Source: Cruorifilaria tuberocauda
Taxonomy: Eukaryota > Nematoda > Chromadorea > Rhabditida > Onchocercidae
NCBI GenBank assembly: GCA_013365365.1
Contig: JABVXU010000344.1
Location: 1-59,503, forward strand
Direction: 5' to 3'
Length of the DNA stretch: 59,503 nucleotides
Part shown: positions 30,907 through 44,400 of the stretch, in pieces
Position numbering within the stretch: the stretch's first letter is position 1
Layout: every line of letters starts with the position of its first letter
Notes under the pieces: model-generated
Databases searched by the model: none
What the model was told of the DNA's origin: nothing
What the model saw: only the letters and a program-made list of their open reading frames with translations
Position numbers and translations under genes: made by a program

Positions 30907-32391
30907 TCATTTTGAGCCAACTCTTTTCCAGAGAGCTTTCATCAGTCGGTTTATTGGTAATCCAACAACATTATAATAACAGCCATCAATTTTTTCGACA
31001 AAGATTCCTCCAGAGGCTTGAATACCGTAAGATCCAGCTCGACCACTGGAAAATGTCAAAATTTAAAGGTTTTTATAATAACAATACTTACTTAAGCTAA
31101 ATTTTTCTTTAAAATTTATTTTATTGTAGGCAATTTTATAACAGAATAACATAGAAACAAAAATAACTTTTGTTTGACATACGAGATACCTACAATGGTT
31201 CGCCAGAAGCAACATATTCATTGATAATAGTTTCCGGAATTTGACAAAATTTGACAGTTGTTCGTTCCATGAATTGTTCACACTGTTGATTGTTGTCGAT
31301 GATTGCTACGCCAGTGTAAACTTCGTGCAAATTTCCATTTAATCTGGAGAAATGGAAGATTCTAGGCAATTGAATTAATGATGGCAATGAAAAACTTAGG
31401 TGATTTATAGAGTAATAGGAGTATTATCTAATCTTGAAAGTTGATAAATCTGAAAGATTTCTTGTGAAATGTAGATTCAGAGAGAGCTAGGTATGAATAA
31501 AAATAATGTCAAATTTTTTAATGATGTAATCCGAAATACATGAACAGGAATGAAATTGAATATTAACACAACATTTATATCCTGTATCTTATCTGGAATA
31601 TTTAAAATAACTAAATTTCAGGAATACCTCTGTAGAGTAGCTCGAGCATCTTCTTCATCAATTGGTTTACCGATAATATCGCCTTCAAATAGGACCACTG
31701 TGTCACAACCAATAACGATATCGTAATCCTTGATATTCTAAAAATTAGTCTTGAAACTCAGTTAGACGAAATTTAAGCCATGCTAAACCGAAGCCTACAA
31801 CAATAACATTCATAATTCTTACTGCACTTTTATATGCTACCAAAAACTAAGCGTTTTTCGCACTACTTACAAAAATGAACCAATTAATAAATGAACAAAT
31901 TTTGTAATTTTCTATTTGTTTTATATTGAAGCCTAATTTATGGAACAAAAATAATCTTTACAGCTTCTAAAACGTGTGATTTCGAAAAAATAATGGAAAG
32001 TCAATTGAAATTTTAAATGTATGAGGAATCGAACTGATAAAAGATAACCATAAGTTTCGCAATCGTTTCTGCCTTGATACGTGCTAGCTCACATACGTAT
32101 TCATTGACAGGCAGGTCTTTACTTAAGTTTTCATCGTGATTTGATATTCGTACAATAGGTTCTATTCCCTAAACCAAATTGATGTTCAAATCTCTCAAAA
32201 ATGCATTTCTGAAACAATCTAGAAGTACTGCTTTAATTGAATTGAATTTGAAGTACTGCTTTAATTAATTGAATTTTCAAATTCTTGAAATTTCCTTCTT
32301 CAAATTTCAGGTAACTCCAAATCATACGATTTGTTTAAGGAGTGCCAAACGTTGCTTGGAACCACTGGCAAGAACAATTCGAAGTGAAGCA

Positions 32392-32414
<23 letters not shown>
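30907..32414 (-). CDS. Maf/ASMTL-type nucleoside triphosphate pyrophosphatase (201 aa)
   Basis: Exons in transcript order: 32414-32328, 32168-32049, 31737-31628, 31343-31194, 31045-30907; phases join exactly. Maf-family enzymes hydrolyse non-canonical or dTTP/UTP-type nucleotides and protect the nucleotide pool. The N terminus has the signature strand [11 protein letters not shown], followed by [14 protein letters not shown] with the catalytic Asp, [38 protein letters not shown] and NVVGLPI. All the blocks known from human ASMTL's N-terminal domain are present, in order, at the normal single-domain length. The usual SPRR loop reads SKQR here, so one conserved Arg is replaced by Gln. I chose the ATG at 32414 because an acceptor TATTTCAG lies upstream at 32477 and no other in-frame ATG lies between. 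Its first exon overlaps the ABHD18-like gene on the other strand. Confidence 0.93.
32222..32267. repeat. Short direct repeat gaagtactgctttaatt, two copies
   Basis: Two copies of a 17-base word about 28 bases apart, in the Maf intron 1 / upstream region of the ABHD18-like gene, probably a small local duplication. Confidence 0.5.
32300..32310 (+). promoter_or_regulatory. Candidate trans-splice acceptor of the ABHD18-like gene
   Basis: TTCAAATTTCAG ends at 32310, about 80 bases before the chosen ATG at 32392, with no other in-frame ATG between. With the opposing Maf acceptor it predicts mature mRNAs with complementary 5' ends. Confidence 0.45.
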
Positions 32415-34782
<2,368 letters not shown>

Positions 34783-36074
34783 ACTACATAGGACCCCAAA
34801 AACTTTTTTAGAATATCTACCACTATTAGGCTACATTCACAATTTGTGCTGATAACGATATGAAGCACTTAATTAATGCCATCGAAAACTTATTTCCTCT
34901 GAAATTAACTTTCTTATACTCAAATATTTACCTATTTATTGTCATAATATTTTTTGGAAAACTATAATATAATGATAAAATACATCTAAACTCTGTGGAA
35001 TAGAATGAACGCTCCCTGATAGACCGATATCACTAGTTTTCTTCCAAATCGATCCGCAGTCCAGATGTTGAATTATTACTAATTTATGTGCCACTGTTTA
35101 AAATCAATTGAAATCTCGTGGTATTGTGATGGAAACTATTACTAACATATGGTTAAGTATTTGACGACCTAAAAATTACGAAAACTCCACGTCCTATCGT
35201 ATTTAAATTAGCATTTATTCTCCTTCATTCGTTGTTATCAATTTAAGGTTGCAGATATGATACGAATACCTTGACAACTTAATTAACTGAGATGTATCCA
35301 GTGTGGAATATATTGTATTTCTTTCCTTCTAAGGTTCTTCGTTTTCTATTCCATTTTTTGGAAACCCTAAAATTCAATAAAAAAACATTGCATGGATTAC
35401 TACAATCATTCCAAATGTGTAAATTGCACAACAGTCGATCAAATTAATGTCTCTTCTGAATAACACACAATAAAATTTAACATTAAATTTAGCAATAATT
35501 AAATATTTTAAATAACAGTAAAATGCTAACATACTACGCCCACTAAGAATTATAAAAAATGAGGTTTTTAAAACGAAGCTGAAAGTGTATTCGGATATAA
35601 GGTATGAGCAGAAATATCAACGACCCTAAAGAAGGATTACATGAACCTAGTAATGGAAGCAAAGTTATATATATATATTTATAAGTAGTTATCTAATAAC
35701 ATTTACAAATAGGTTGACTTGAAAAGAGAAATAATTCTAGGACTTTTTTCGTCTTTTACTTGATAAATATTATTAGCCATTTATTTGTGTACATCTAATA
35801 GTCAGATTTGATCAAAAATTGCAATGTAAACATCAACTTCAAACTCAGTACACATGCACAAATGGAGAGCATTATATACTAAAATGGTAAGACGACGATC
35901 TTGTAAGAAATGATTGAAACAACAAACAATTTAACATAACTTTTAGCATCATAGTTTATATTGAAATCGTTGTAGAAGGCTGTGATATTGTTTTTATATA
36001 CCAAATCGAAATCCAGGTCTCAATCCTCACTCCTATTTATGATGTCCAGTTTTAGGCACGAATAGACTGATTGG
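34783..36074. other. Convergent intergenic region between ABHD18-like and cyc-1
   Basis: Both neighbouring genes end into this 1.3-kb AT-rich region. AATAAA at 35376-35381 is a likely polyadenylation signal for the plus-strand gene; another AATAAA-like word lies near 35470. No gene is seen. Confidence 0.5.
35376..35381 (+). terminator. AATAAA polyadenylation signal, likely for the ABHD18-like gene
   Basis: First canonical AATAAA downstream of the stop at 34782, about 600 bases away. Confidence 0.35.
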
Positions 36075-38643
36075 TTATTTGCTTTTGCTCATCGGTCTTT
36101 CGCGTTCTTTCAATGTCTTCCACACACTCTTTCGTCCCTTGAGGTATAACCAAACATATCGTTTGCTATATACCAGCGTGAATGCTACCAATGGCATGAG
36201 CAATAATGTCTGAAATTTGCATTGCTCGTATCAAATCTAGTATTCTATTTTGATGGGTCGTATTTCGAAGATAGTACTGATCACTAATGTAATAAGCATA
36301 TGTGTAAGTTTTAACCAATTTATCCTACATATTATGCAAAATTGGAAGCATCCAATTTAATTTTCATGCCAATTTGAGCCTGTAATTGAATTTGCTTTCT
36401 CTGAAGCAGGAATTGAATCTCGCCCTTTCTTCTTTTACCACACAAAACAGATGATAGGAAAATGTCGACTGAATCTAATATGAATACTTCAAAAGATCGC
36501 TAAGAATGTCATGAAGAAAAGTTGGGAAAAAGTCAATGAAAACGATTCATTTGGTATCAATGACAAGCAGTTTACTTAACTTTATCATGTTATAACATCA
36601 ATGTTGTTTGAATTTCAATTTTAAAGACGGTTTTATTTTATCCATAAAACCTCTAGCTTGATAACGGTTACTGAAATTAAGTTACCTTTAATAGCAGTCT
36701 CTTCTTTTTCTCATAAAAGGGTTCCGCTGTCCAGCGCAAAAATGTGCACATATCTTTTGCTTGTTGGCTAGCAGTTGCTGGTGTTCCATCTTTATATTCA
36801 ATACCACCATCGAATAGTTGCTGTGGCATACCAATGATACCATCAGGAAAATAAGGATTATAATACTTTCCTTCACTCAGCTGAAAATGAATTGTAGTAA
36901 TCCAAAAACTTACATGTCTCAGCACTTCTAATCAAGATTTATGTCCCAACTATGAATATAAATCCAATAACGAAAATAATTTCGCTAATTTACTATATAA
37001 TAAGAAAATTATTTCCATTAAAGCAGTTCACATGACTTTCACGCTGAAATTTAAAAGATTTCTTAAGAATCTTATGAAAACCGAACCGTTACACCAGCTG
37101 GTGGATCCACATATGAGGTTAACAATGAGAAAACATAATCTTCACCACCTTCTCGCGCGAGTAACATCAACGTAAGATCAGGCGGGTAAGCACCACCGTT
37201 TGCCGCTTTTGCTGCAGCAACATTTGGATAGGGTGATAGCAAATGATCATTTAGAACTCCAGGTCGTTCAATTGCATTTCCTACAATACGTCTAGGTTGG
37301 AAATCCAAAATTCTCCAGGTACAGAGAAACAAGTTTAAAGTACCTTTCTAGTAGGCGGCAACTAATATTAAAAAAGTCTAAAAATTCTGTGACGTTTAAT
37401 GTACACCAGAAGCGCAACATAAAAGTTATTATATACCAGCTTCATCGATATCAGGCACGGTAATAGCGGCAGCTTCAGCTTTTGCTTCCTCTTCGGTCAT
37501 GATATGTCCAACGAAATGACGGTAAGTTATAAATTTCATAGAATGGCAAGCTTTACATACTTGCTTGTACACCTCATAACCACGACGTGCACTGTAAATG
37601 AAGTTTTTAAACAAATTATCTCAACTCAAAAATCTCGAGAATTTCAACACAATCATGAAGCACTGTTTTTCGAAAGTATTTTTCATATCCAATCTTTGAA
37701 ACACAAAGAGTGCAGAAATTTGCAAATGCCTCTTTGAATAATTTTTCGTACTTGAAAACTGGTTCATATTCTAATTTCACGATATTAGTGTTTAGAATAG
37801 TGTCTCTGCTGGATATTGAGATAAAATAAATGCTGCAAACTCAGCAAATTTGGTTATTCTTCTCCACATAATATTTCTAATATTGGTCGAGTAAAATTAA
37901 AAAGAGGAAATAGCGTAAGAAAACATACGAAGCCAAATCAATAGTGCCAAAGAGTCGGTTATGGTACCATGGTAAAGATGCAGGATGTGGAAGATGTTCG
38001 AAAGCTTCCACCTTTACTGCATTTTCCAATGCATATAATAAACCAGCACCAATAATCGATACAGTCCCTGCTCCAACAGCTAAGGTACGCTAAAAAACAG
38101 AATTTTAATTTATATTCAATACTGCTTTACTAGACATTCAAGACTTGATGAACAATACTGCTAGAAATAACAATTTGCTTTTAAATGAACATTTAGAGAA
38201 ACTTTAAATGTACTAAGTTTCACATTAAAAAAGATTAATAAATTTTTAAGTTTCACACCTTAAAAAATACTATGAAATTTTTATTCCGCTAAACTTTTAG
38301 AAAAACCACCGTCACGAAAACTTCAGATGTTATAAATCCCTTTCCCAAACAACTATTTGATACATCAGTAGTACTTCTGAATAGAAACTATTCAAAAGTG
38401 CTACTGACAATGACATATCACTAAAACTCCTTGTTTGAAGCGTGTATTTCCGAAAACTTGTATAATTCCATATCTGCAATGCGTTCATAACGATATTTAT
38501 GAAACCGTTTCAGATTCATACGGGCTTACCCGAAAACATTGGCCAAAATTAGCTCTGTGCATCGGCGAACTCTCCCTAAAAACAGCAAATTTGAGGAATA
38601 AAGGAGGCAATATACGAGCTGATATACCTTCGCAACTGACCAT
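36075..38643 (-). CDS. cyc-1: Cytochrome c1, heme protein of respiratory complex III (317 aa)
   Basis: Exons in transcript order: 38643-38530, 38089-37929, 37591-37437, 37280-37082, 36875-36686, 36209-36075; all phases close. The protein carries electrons from the Rieske protein to cytochrome c in the inner mitochondrial membrane. Exon 1 gives a basic/hydrophobic leader ([16 protein letters not shown]), plausible as a mitochondrial import signal, followed by a hydrophobic sorting segment in exon 2 ([18 protein letters not shown]). The covalent heme site is CKACH (Cys104, Cys107, His108) and the axial Met is in IIGMP (about Met226). [43 protein letters not shown] and YYNPYFP are typical, as is the C-terminal anchor ([14 protein letters not shown]) with its basic tail. 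Length matches animal CYC1 (about 325). An acceptor GTCTCAG at 38654-38660 lies 10 bases before the ATG, suggesting trans-splicing. Confidence 0.95.
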
Positions 38644-38653
38644 GCCAAAAAGT

Positions 38654-38664
38654 CTGAGACTATT
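38654..38664 (-). promoter_or_regulatory. Candidate trans-splice acceptor of cyc-1
   Basis: On the minus strand ATAGTCTCAG ends at 38654, about 10 bases before the ATG at 38643. Confidence 0.4.
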
Positions 38665-41250
38665 CCTTCTCTTTTTATTCTTCAACAAAAGTTCAACTTA
38701 TGATAATCATTTACTTAACTGAGTCTCAACTGCATTTAATTTTCGAAAATCAACTGACCATTCAGATTAAAACTATTTGACACACATTCTTTTCTAATTA
38801 TTTACTAAGTAATTTTGTTCTCATCCTTAATCATTATCTTGAAACGATTTAAACTTATCAGTGCAAAGCTTCATGGATTTAAAATCTAATTTAATTATTG
38901 ATATCTTCAAATAAAGTAGCATTTCTCAAATACCGAAAGAGAAACAATGTGATGATAGATTTCTGACTTCGATCACCTGATCAAACCAATCAGCCATTAA
39001 ATAAGGGTTAGAATCTGAGAAGGATATTCTCAAACATAACATGTAAGCAAGAATAGGTATTTTATGTTCGATCCGCTTAACTCTCTACACAATATTATTT
39101 ATTTGCGTAATTTCGCCACCTAAACTAAATATTGTATTGTTTTAACAGTTTCCTTACAGCATAATCAGTGTTCGACACATAGTGAGCGGTGAAACAAAAA
39201 TTTATGCTAGAAAAAATCTTTAACATGAGAATACTCTTCCTAGATATGTCAAAACAGTAGAAAGTACTGCTGATTTGAGGTACCTACATCAACACTCTTC
39301 CTATATTTCATGATACTTGGATGAACATATATATTTACTGTAACTGAAGAGAAATCGAAACCTGGGCCGACAAGCGTACGTCATTTATATACTTGAACTA
39401 GATGTGCAAATAAAAAAATCAGACTATCAAAACATGAAATACGAGTGAAAGTAAATGCTAAATATAAATTACATTGATTTTCAAGTATCATAATGATTAT
39501 CATTTTAAAGTTCAAAATTTGTACTAGTTAACAATTCCTGCTTGAAGTTGCTGTGAGATTGAAAATAAACTAAAAAACTTTCAAAAAAAGAAATTAAACT
39601 TAGTCTTGCTCTCTTCCCATTTTTTTTACCATAATTTTTGACTTATGAGAAGTTTGTCCAAAAGTAAAGTTACGTATAAAAGTTCACGTATATCTGGCCC
39701 GCTGTTTCTTCCCAACTTCAAAGAAAAAATCTTAGGAAGAAAACAGCATTTTTTATCAACGTCGTTTTTTGCAAAACATAAAGTGTTGGAAACACACATA
39801 TTTCACTACGCCACTATGAAAAATACCGATCTCATAGATGTGAACAAATGTTGACGGCAAATAATACCGGTGACAAGATGTTCTTCAATCCAAGTGATAA
39901 AATGAAAATGGGTGAGGAAGTCTAGTAAATATAGGAATTGATAAATGAATTAGTGGAAAAAATACCGGGATTCTTACTCTAATCTGTTTATTCTATAACA
40001 TCAGAATTCGATGTTTCCCAGTCGTAAATCTAAATTTGCAAGCTAAGTAATTACAGATCAAAGAAAGATACAGACTTAATTATCTAACTAGATATCAATT
40101 GTCTAATATAGTTGGCTTATCTTTTATCAGCTCTCATTCTCTATCACATTTCGTGTATCATGAAAGATAGAAAGGTAGAAAGGGAGCTTGATGATCTAAT
40201 TTCTCGACGGTACTGATTAACAGTAGATGACCTCTATTGTGATCATAACAAATCTGATATTAAGATACAATATTCAACCAAATTATTGTTTCAAATTGTT
40301 CCAATAGCGCTACTTCAAATAGAATCAAAGTAAGTTAAAATTTCGATTGTTACATTGAACATTTTCTTGATAACATTTTGTTACTTGTTTTGATTTATGA
40401 ACGATTTCGAATGTTCATTTGTGATGCTAACAATGGATATGATGATATGAGGGTATTGTTAGCGGAAGTTCAAAGAAATACTTCCAACTAAGCTAATTAG
40501 TGCTAATGTTGTTAGCATTAGTAATGAGGAGTTTTGAAGATTTTAAAACTTTCAGATTTATTTCACTATGATCACTATTGCAAATTGCAAGAATTATGAC
40601 TAAAAGGGCGAAAGTTGAGAGTCGAAGAAAGGCTATTATTGATTAGTTTCTCTCATTTATCTCATAATAAGTCTCATCAGTTTCGAGTTCTTATCATTTC
40701 TGAATTTAAATTTAAGAGATTTTACTTTAATCACAATGGAGTTTCGAAAGTTCTTTCTAAATTTCCAATTGGAAGCTTCATCAGAGAAATGAATGTGAGA
40801 ATGCCTCGAAATTTTAGTTTGAAATTTGTGTATAGGTGTGTACGAAATTTTAATTTGAATTTTTTTGAATTTTGAGTATCATTTAACGATATAGCAATGG
40901 AAAAGGCAGTGTTTAGTGTTTAGTATTTAGTGATGACCTTTGAAATTTCGCAGAAACTAGTCGGTAAGTATCGGGTTAGTGATCAGAGTGAAATAAATTT
41001 AAGATATTATTGTCGTCATATCGGCACAGTGATTAAAACAAGGTTATACTAACATGATGCTTTTGTCGCTTGATGCTTGCAAGAGAGAATGGAGAAAGAC
41101 CTTTAGATTACAAGTGTCGTGGTGCGCGGGAGTAGAGGTAAAATGTATTGATCGATTTTTGGTATGTTTACTGCTCAAATTTCGAAATATATGTTTATAT
41201 ATATCGACATGACGATAATAATATTGCCATATAGCGTCATGAAATTCGCT

Positions 41251-41270
41251 TGACCTTTAACCTTTAACCT
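41251..41270 (-). promoter_or_regulatory. Triple nuclear-receptor half-site array (DR1 spacing)
   Basis: Read on the minus strand, this is three head-to-tail half-sites AGGTTA, AGGTTA, AGGTCA with one-base (A) spacers. That is the direct-repeat-1 arrangement bound by HNF4/RXR-type receptors. It lies at the left edge of the GC-rich island. Confidence 0.4.
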
Positions 41271-41343
41271 CGCCTGGAAAGCCCTTCCTAATTGGTTTCT
41301 GTTTCTCTCCGTTTTCTATACCCCTCCTGTTATTATCCTCATT

Positions 41344-41357
41344 GTTGCCATGGCAAC
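41344..41357. promoter_or_regulatory. Perfect palindromic X-box (RFX/DAF-19-type site)
   Basis: GTTGCCATGGCAAC is a fully symmetric match to the RFX-factor X-box. In nematodes DAF-19 uses such sites upstream of ciliary genes in sensory neurons. It is in a GC-rich island, but also contains a well-placed ATG (see the candidate exon at 41350-41401), so its symmetry could in part reflect coding sequence. Confidence 0.45.
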
Positions 41358-41401
41358 GGTTTGGGCGCGTGCGCATGCGCTTATGCGACGCGTTGAGTCG
41401 G
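41350..41401 (+). other. Candidate first coding exon in the GC island (17 codons then donor)
   Basis: ATG at 41350 in a good context (gccATGG) opens MATVWARAHALMRRVES, followed by one base and a strong donor G/GTAAGA at 41402. The peptide is Arg-rich and amphipathic, like a mitochondrial leader. I could not find the partner exon: joining to 47919 gives an immediate stop. It may instead be non-coding promoter DNA or a 5' UTR exon. Confidence 0.2.
41370..41381. promoter_or_regulatory. NRF1-like palindrome
   Basis: TGCGCATGCGCT matches the NRF1 consensus YGCGCAYGCGCR at all positions except the last. It sits 13 bases from the X-box, in the only CpG-dense patch of this region. Confidence 0.35.
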
Positions 41402-44400
41402 GTAAGATAAGGGGAGGGGATTGTGAATGCTATCAGGCTTAGTTTTATTCCTGTGTTTGTTAGCATGCTTGGATGTTTGTGGGAAAAGCTGATGTAATTC
41501 GGTCTGCTGGGAATTATCCTTTATTAGATTCTTACTACTTTTCATTTGTACTCTTTGTTGAAACAAAAGGAATGTTTCAAAAGTTTCACCAACATTTCGT
41601 AGTATTCTAGGAAGATTTTTAAATCGAAGTAAATCTCAACAAGCAGAAGATTTTTTAATCAGTTTTATTTCTTTTCATTGGATAAATTACGTTTGCTTGT
41701 TGGAGTATTTTTTTTTAAAAATTGGTAAACGGATTTCGCAGTATGATCCCCATAATGAATTTTTAGGGGAGGACAGATCGTTCATTTCCAGATTTATCGG
41801 TATATTTACAAGAGTTCCAATATCTCTTTGTACATTCGTTTATGATTTTCCGTTGCTTTGGTATTCTTTTAAACAAAACAAATTTTTGCAGCTCTTAGTG
41901 TCGCTGTTATTGTTAATTGTTAATTGGTGGAAACTTTGTCTCGGGATTACATTCTTCCAATGTTGCTTCTTTTCTTCCTTATTAATGTCTTGTAATTTTT
42001 AGCTCTTGGAAAATTCCATCTTTAAGAGAGATGTATCCCGAGTAACATTATATTTTCCATCCATATCAGCTCTTTTCTTCGTAATCTTAACTAGCTTTCT
42101 AAAAACATCTTTGTTTCCGAGCTTCAAATCATCCCTTCATATTTATTCTATGAAAATTTATCTTTTTCGGTAGTAGTGTGCGTCGATCACGACATATTTT
42201 TAAACTGATTTTGAGATGGTGAACTTGTTTAATTGTCATTTGATAAAAAGCAGAGAATGAGCTATCCGTAGATGAAATTTCCTGTTTTATATGAAGTTTA
42301 TTTGCGAATAAATATCTTGGACTATTTTCGTTTCTTTCATAATCATTAAATTTTTCTCTTTATGTAATAACAGTATAACTTTCGGGATAGGTAGAATAGT
42401 TGTTTTGAGATATTGTAAATCAGTTTTAAGTAATATAAGCGTTCTAGTTTCTTCTCTCGCTATTCAGTACTACTTTTTCGCTGATTTGTTCCATTTTCCT
42501 TGTGTATTACTTATTGATAGATATTGCCATGTTTCACAGAAGTATGCGATTTGTGAGTCTGATTTTTAATAGTTTACTGAACAGTTATACATCTTTTGCG
42601 ATGTAGAACAAAGTCAAAAAGGAAAGAATGAAAAGGTAGTTCAGTGGATTGTCCATTAAATACATCAAGTTGTTTAACCGTTTCCATGAATATGTTTATT
42701 ATCAAAGTCGATTTTTCTAAAACATGTAGGACTGTTCGGAACTCCGAATAATTGCTCTAAAGTTCAAATTTCGATCCCATTCTGTACATTATTTAAATTG
42801 ATTTTATCCTCATAATGTAAAGGATGTAGAAGAGATGAGTCAGCTTCCGATGTAAGCTATATGACTAGGAAATAAGGACTGCATTATAATTAAAATGAAA
42901 TTAAATGTGTAATTGTAAAGAAGGAACAGTCCTCTATTCATTTAAAAAATGTATATAATACCTTCGTTTGTTTCAATATTTCGCGCATGGGCAGAGAAAT
43001 AGGACGAGGTAATCGACACCATGAATTTAACTTGCCAACTGTTTCGGTTAACATTTCAGAAGGATATAATTAGATATTAGAATGAAATGTGCATCTACGT
43101 CCTTGTATACCAGAATAATCGATAAGAAAGGGAGTGGAAAATTCGCACAAATCACAATTCGGATTAATTTAAAGCTTTTTGAAGGATTTGTAGTGATTTT
43201 AATTATTTTAAATTTATCTTCCTATTAAAATCATTCATTTAATCCAGAACGACGGATCTGGTAAGGAAGGAGAATTTGTTACTATAATGGTTGCTGCTAT
43301 ATTTGATATTTTTTTTTGTTTATCATAATTTTGCAGCTAGCAAAACATGACTTAGTGAGATGTAGCTTCAATAATCAAATCAAATCGAAGTATTAAATTT
43401 TTGCTGCGAGTGTTTTTGAATAAATGATTCAGACTGCAAACGATAATCTGGTTTTCATAAATTTATTTTTGATTTGGGGCCATAGAAATTTTGCGATTTT
43501 CACAGTGACTTATTAGAAGTCGACTTTTCAGTGGAATACCTGTTTTCAGTATTGCCTACTTTTATTTTTTAAATTGCTAATCCTCTCTTTGTTTTTCTGA
43601 AAAATTGAGAAAAAAGGCCTAAAGAGCAGAAAGCAAGTTGTTGTCGTTGATTAGAATTTATTTATTTGACATGTTAGGAATAAAGTATAGCTTATGCTAA
43701 GACCTTATTACTGAATTTGAATAATGGATGTTGTCGGAAAAAATTGAAATCATAAAATGTTAAAGAAAATGTAGATGATAAAATTATGTGTTGGAAAATC
43801 TTTGTGTAGGTACGTGCAATTAAAGCAGATTGTAAGCTTTGTTCTATTTCAATTCATTGTAACTTCGCTTTTTTATTTTATCATCATTAGTCCTTCAAAC
43901 ATCATCACTTCTTTCAATCCCTTTTGTCAAATTTTGTCTTGAATTCATTGTCGAACAAGGAATAAATTCTTTTCCGATTGTTATCAGTTAATACTCAACC
44001 ATAATCTGACTCTCGCCTCACTTAATCAGAAAATTCCTTAACTCAGCCCTGAAAAAGGGAGGAAATCTTCATCAAATGACACAAGAATAGTTGTCATAAC
44101 CTATCAGGATAAACCTTCTGCGAATTTTGTTGGTGAAATCAAAGCAAAACTTTTTTCACCACAGATGTTAGCACCGTGTTTGATGGATTTGTCTCAGTCT
44201 TTATCAGAAATAAGTTCTCAGTGTCAATTAAAATGAAAATCTAGTAATAAAAATGTATACCAAAAACACTTCCTATACTTTAGGCTTATGAATTGCAAAT
44301 TATTGCTGATGAACAGAGTAGATTTGCATCGCTAAATAGTTATCTATAAATCTTGTTGATTTGGTATGCTTTAAAGTCTTGAAAGGTGCACATAGTTTAT

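Noticed and set aside
36400..36430. tRNA-like T-arm words (for example gaattgaatctcgcc)
   Set aside because: No cloverleaf, acceptor stem or A/B boxes could be found around it or elsewhere in the window.
38435..38722. 95-codon plus-strand ORF at the 5' end of cyc-1
   Set aside because: It is antisense to cyc-1 exon 1 and has no splice context or recognisable motif; the minus-strand frame is explained by the cytochrome c1 leader.
41697..42002. 101-codon plus-strand ORF downstream of the GC island
   Set aside because: It begins at TTG, is T-rich and hydrophobic through composition, lacks splice signals and resembles no family.
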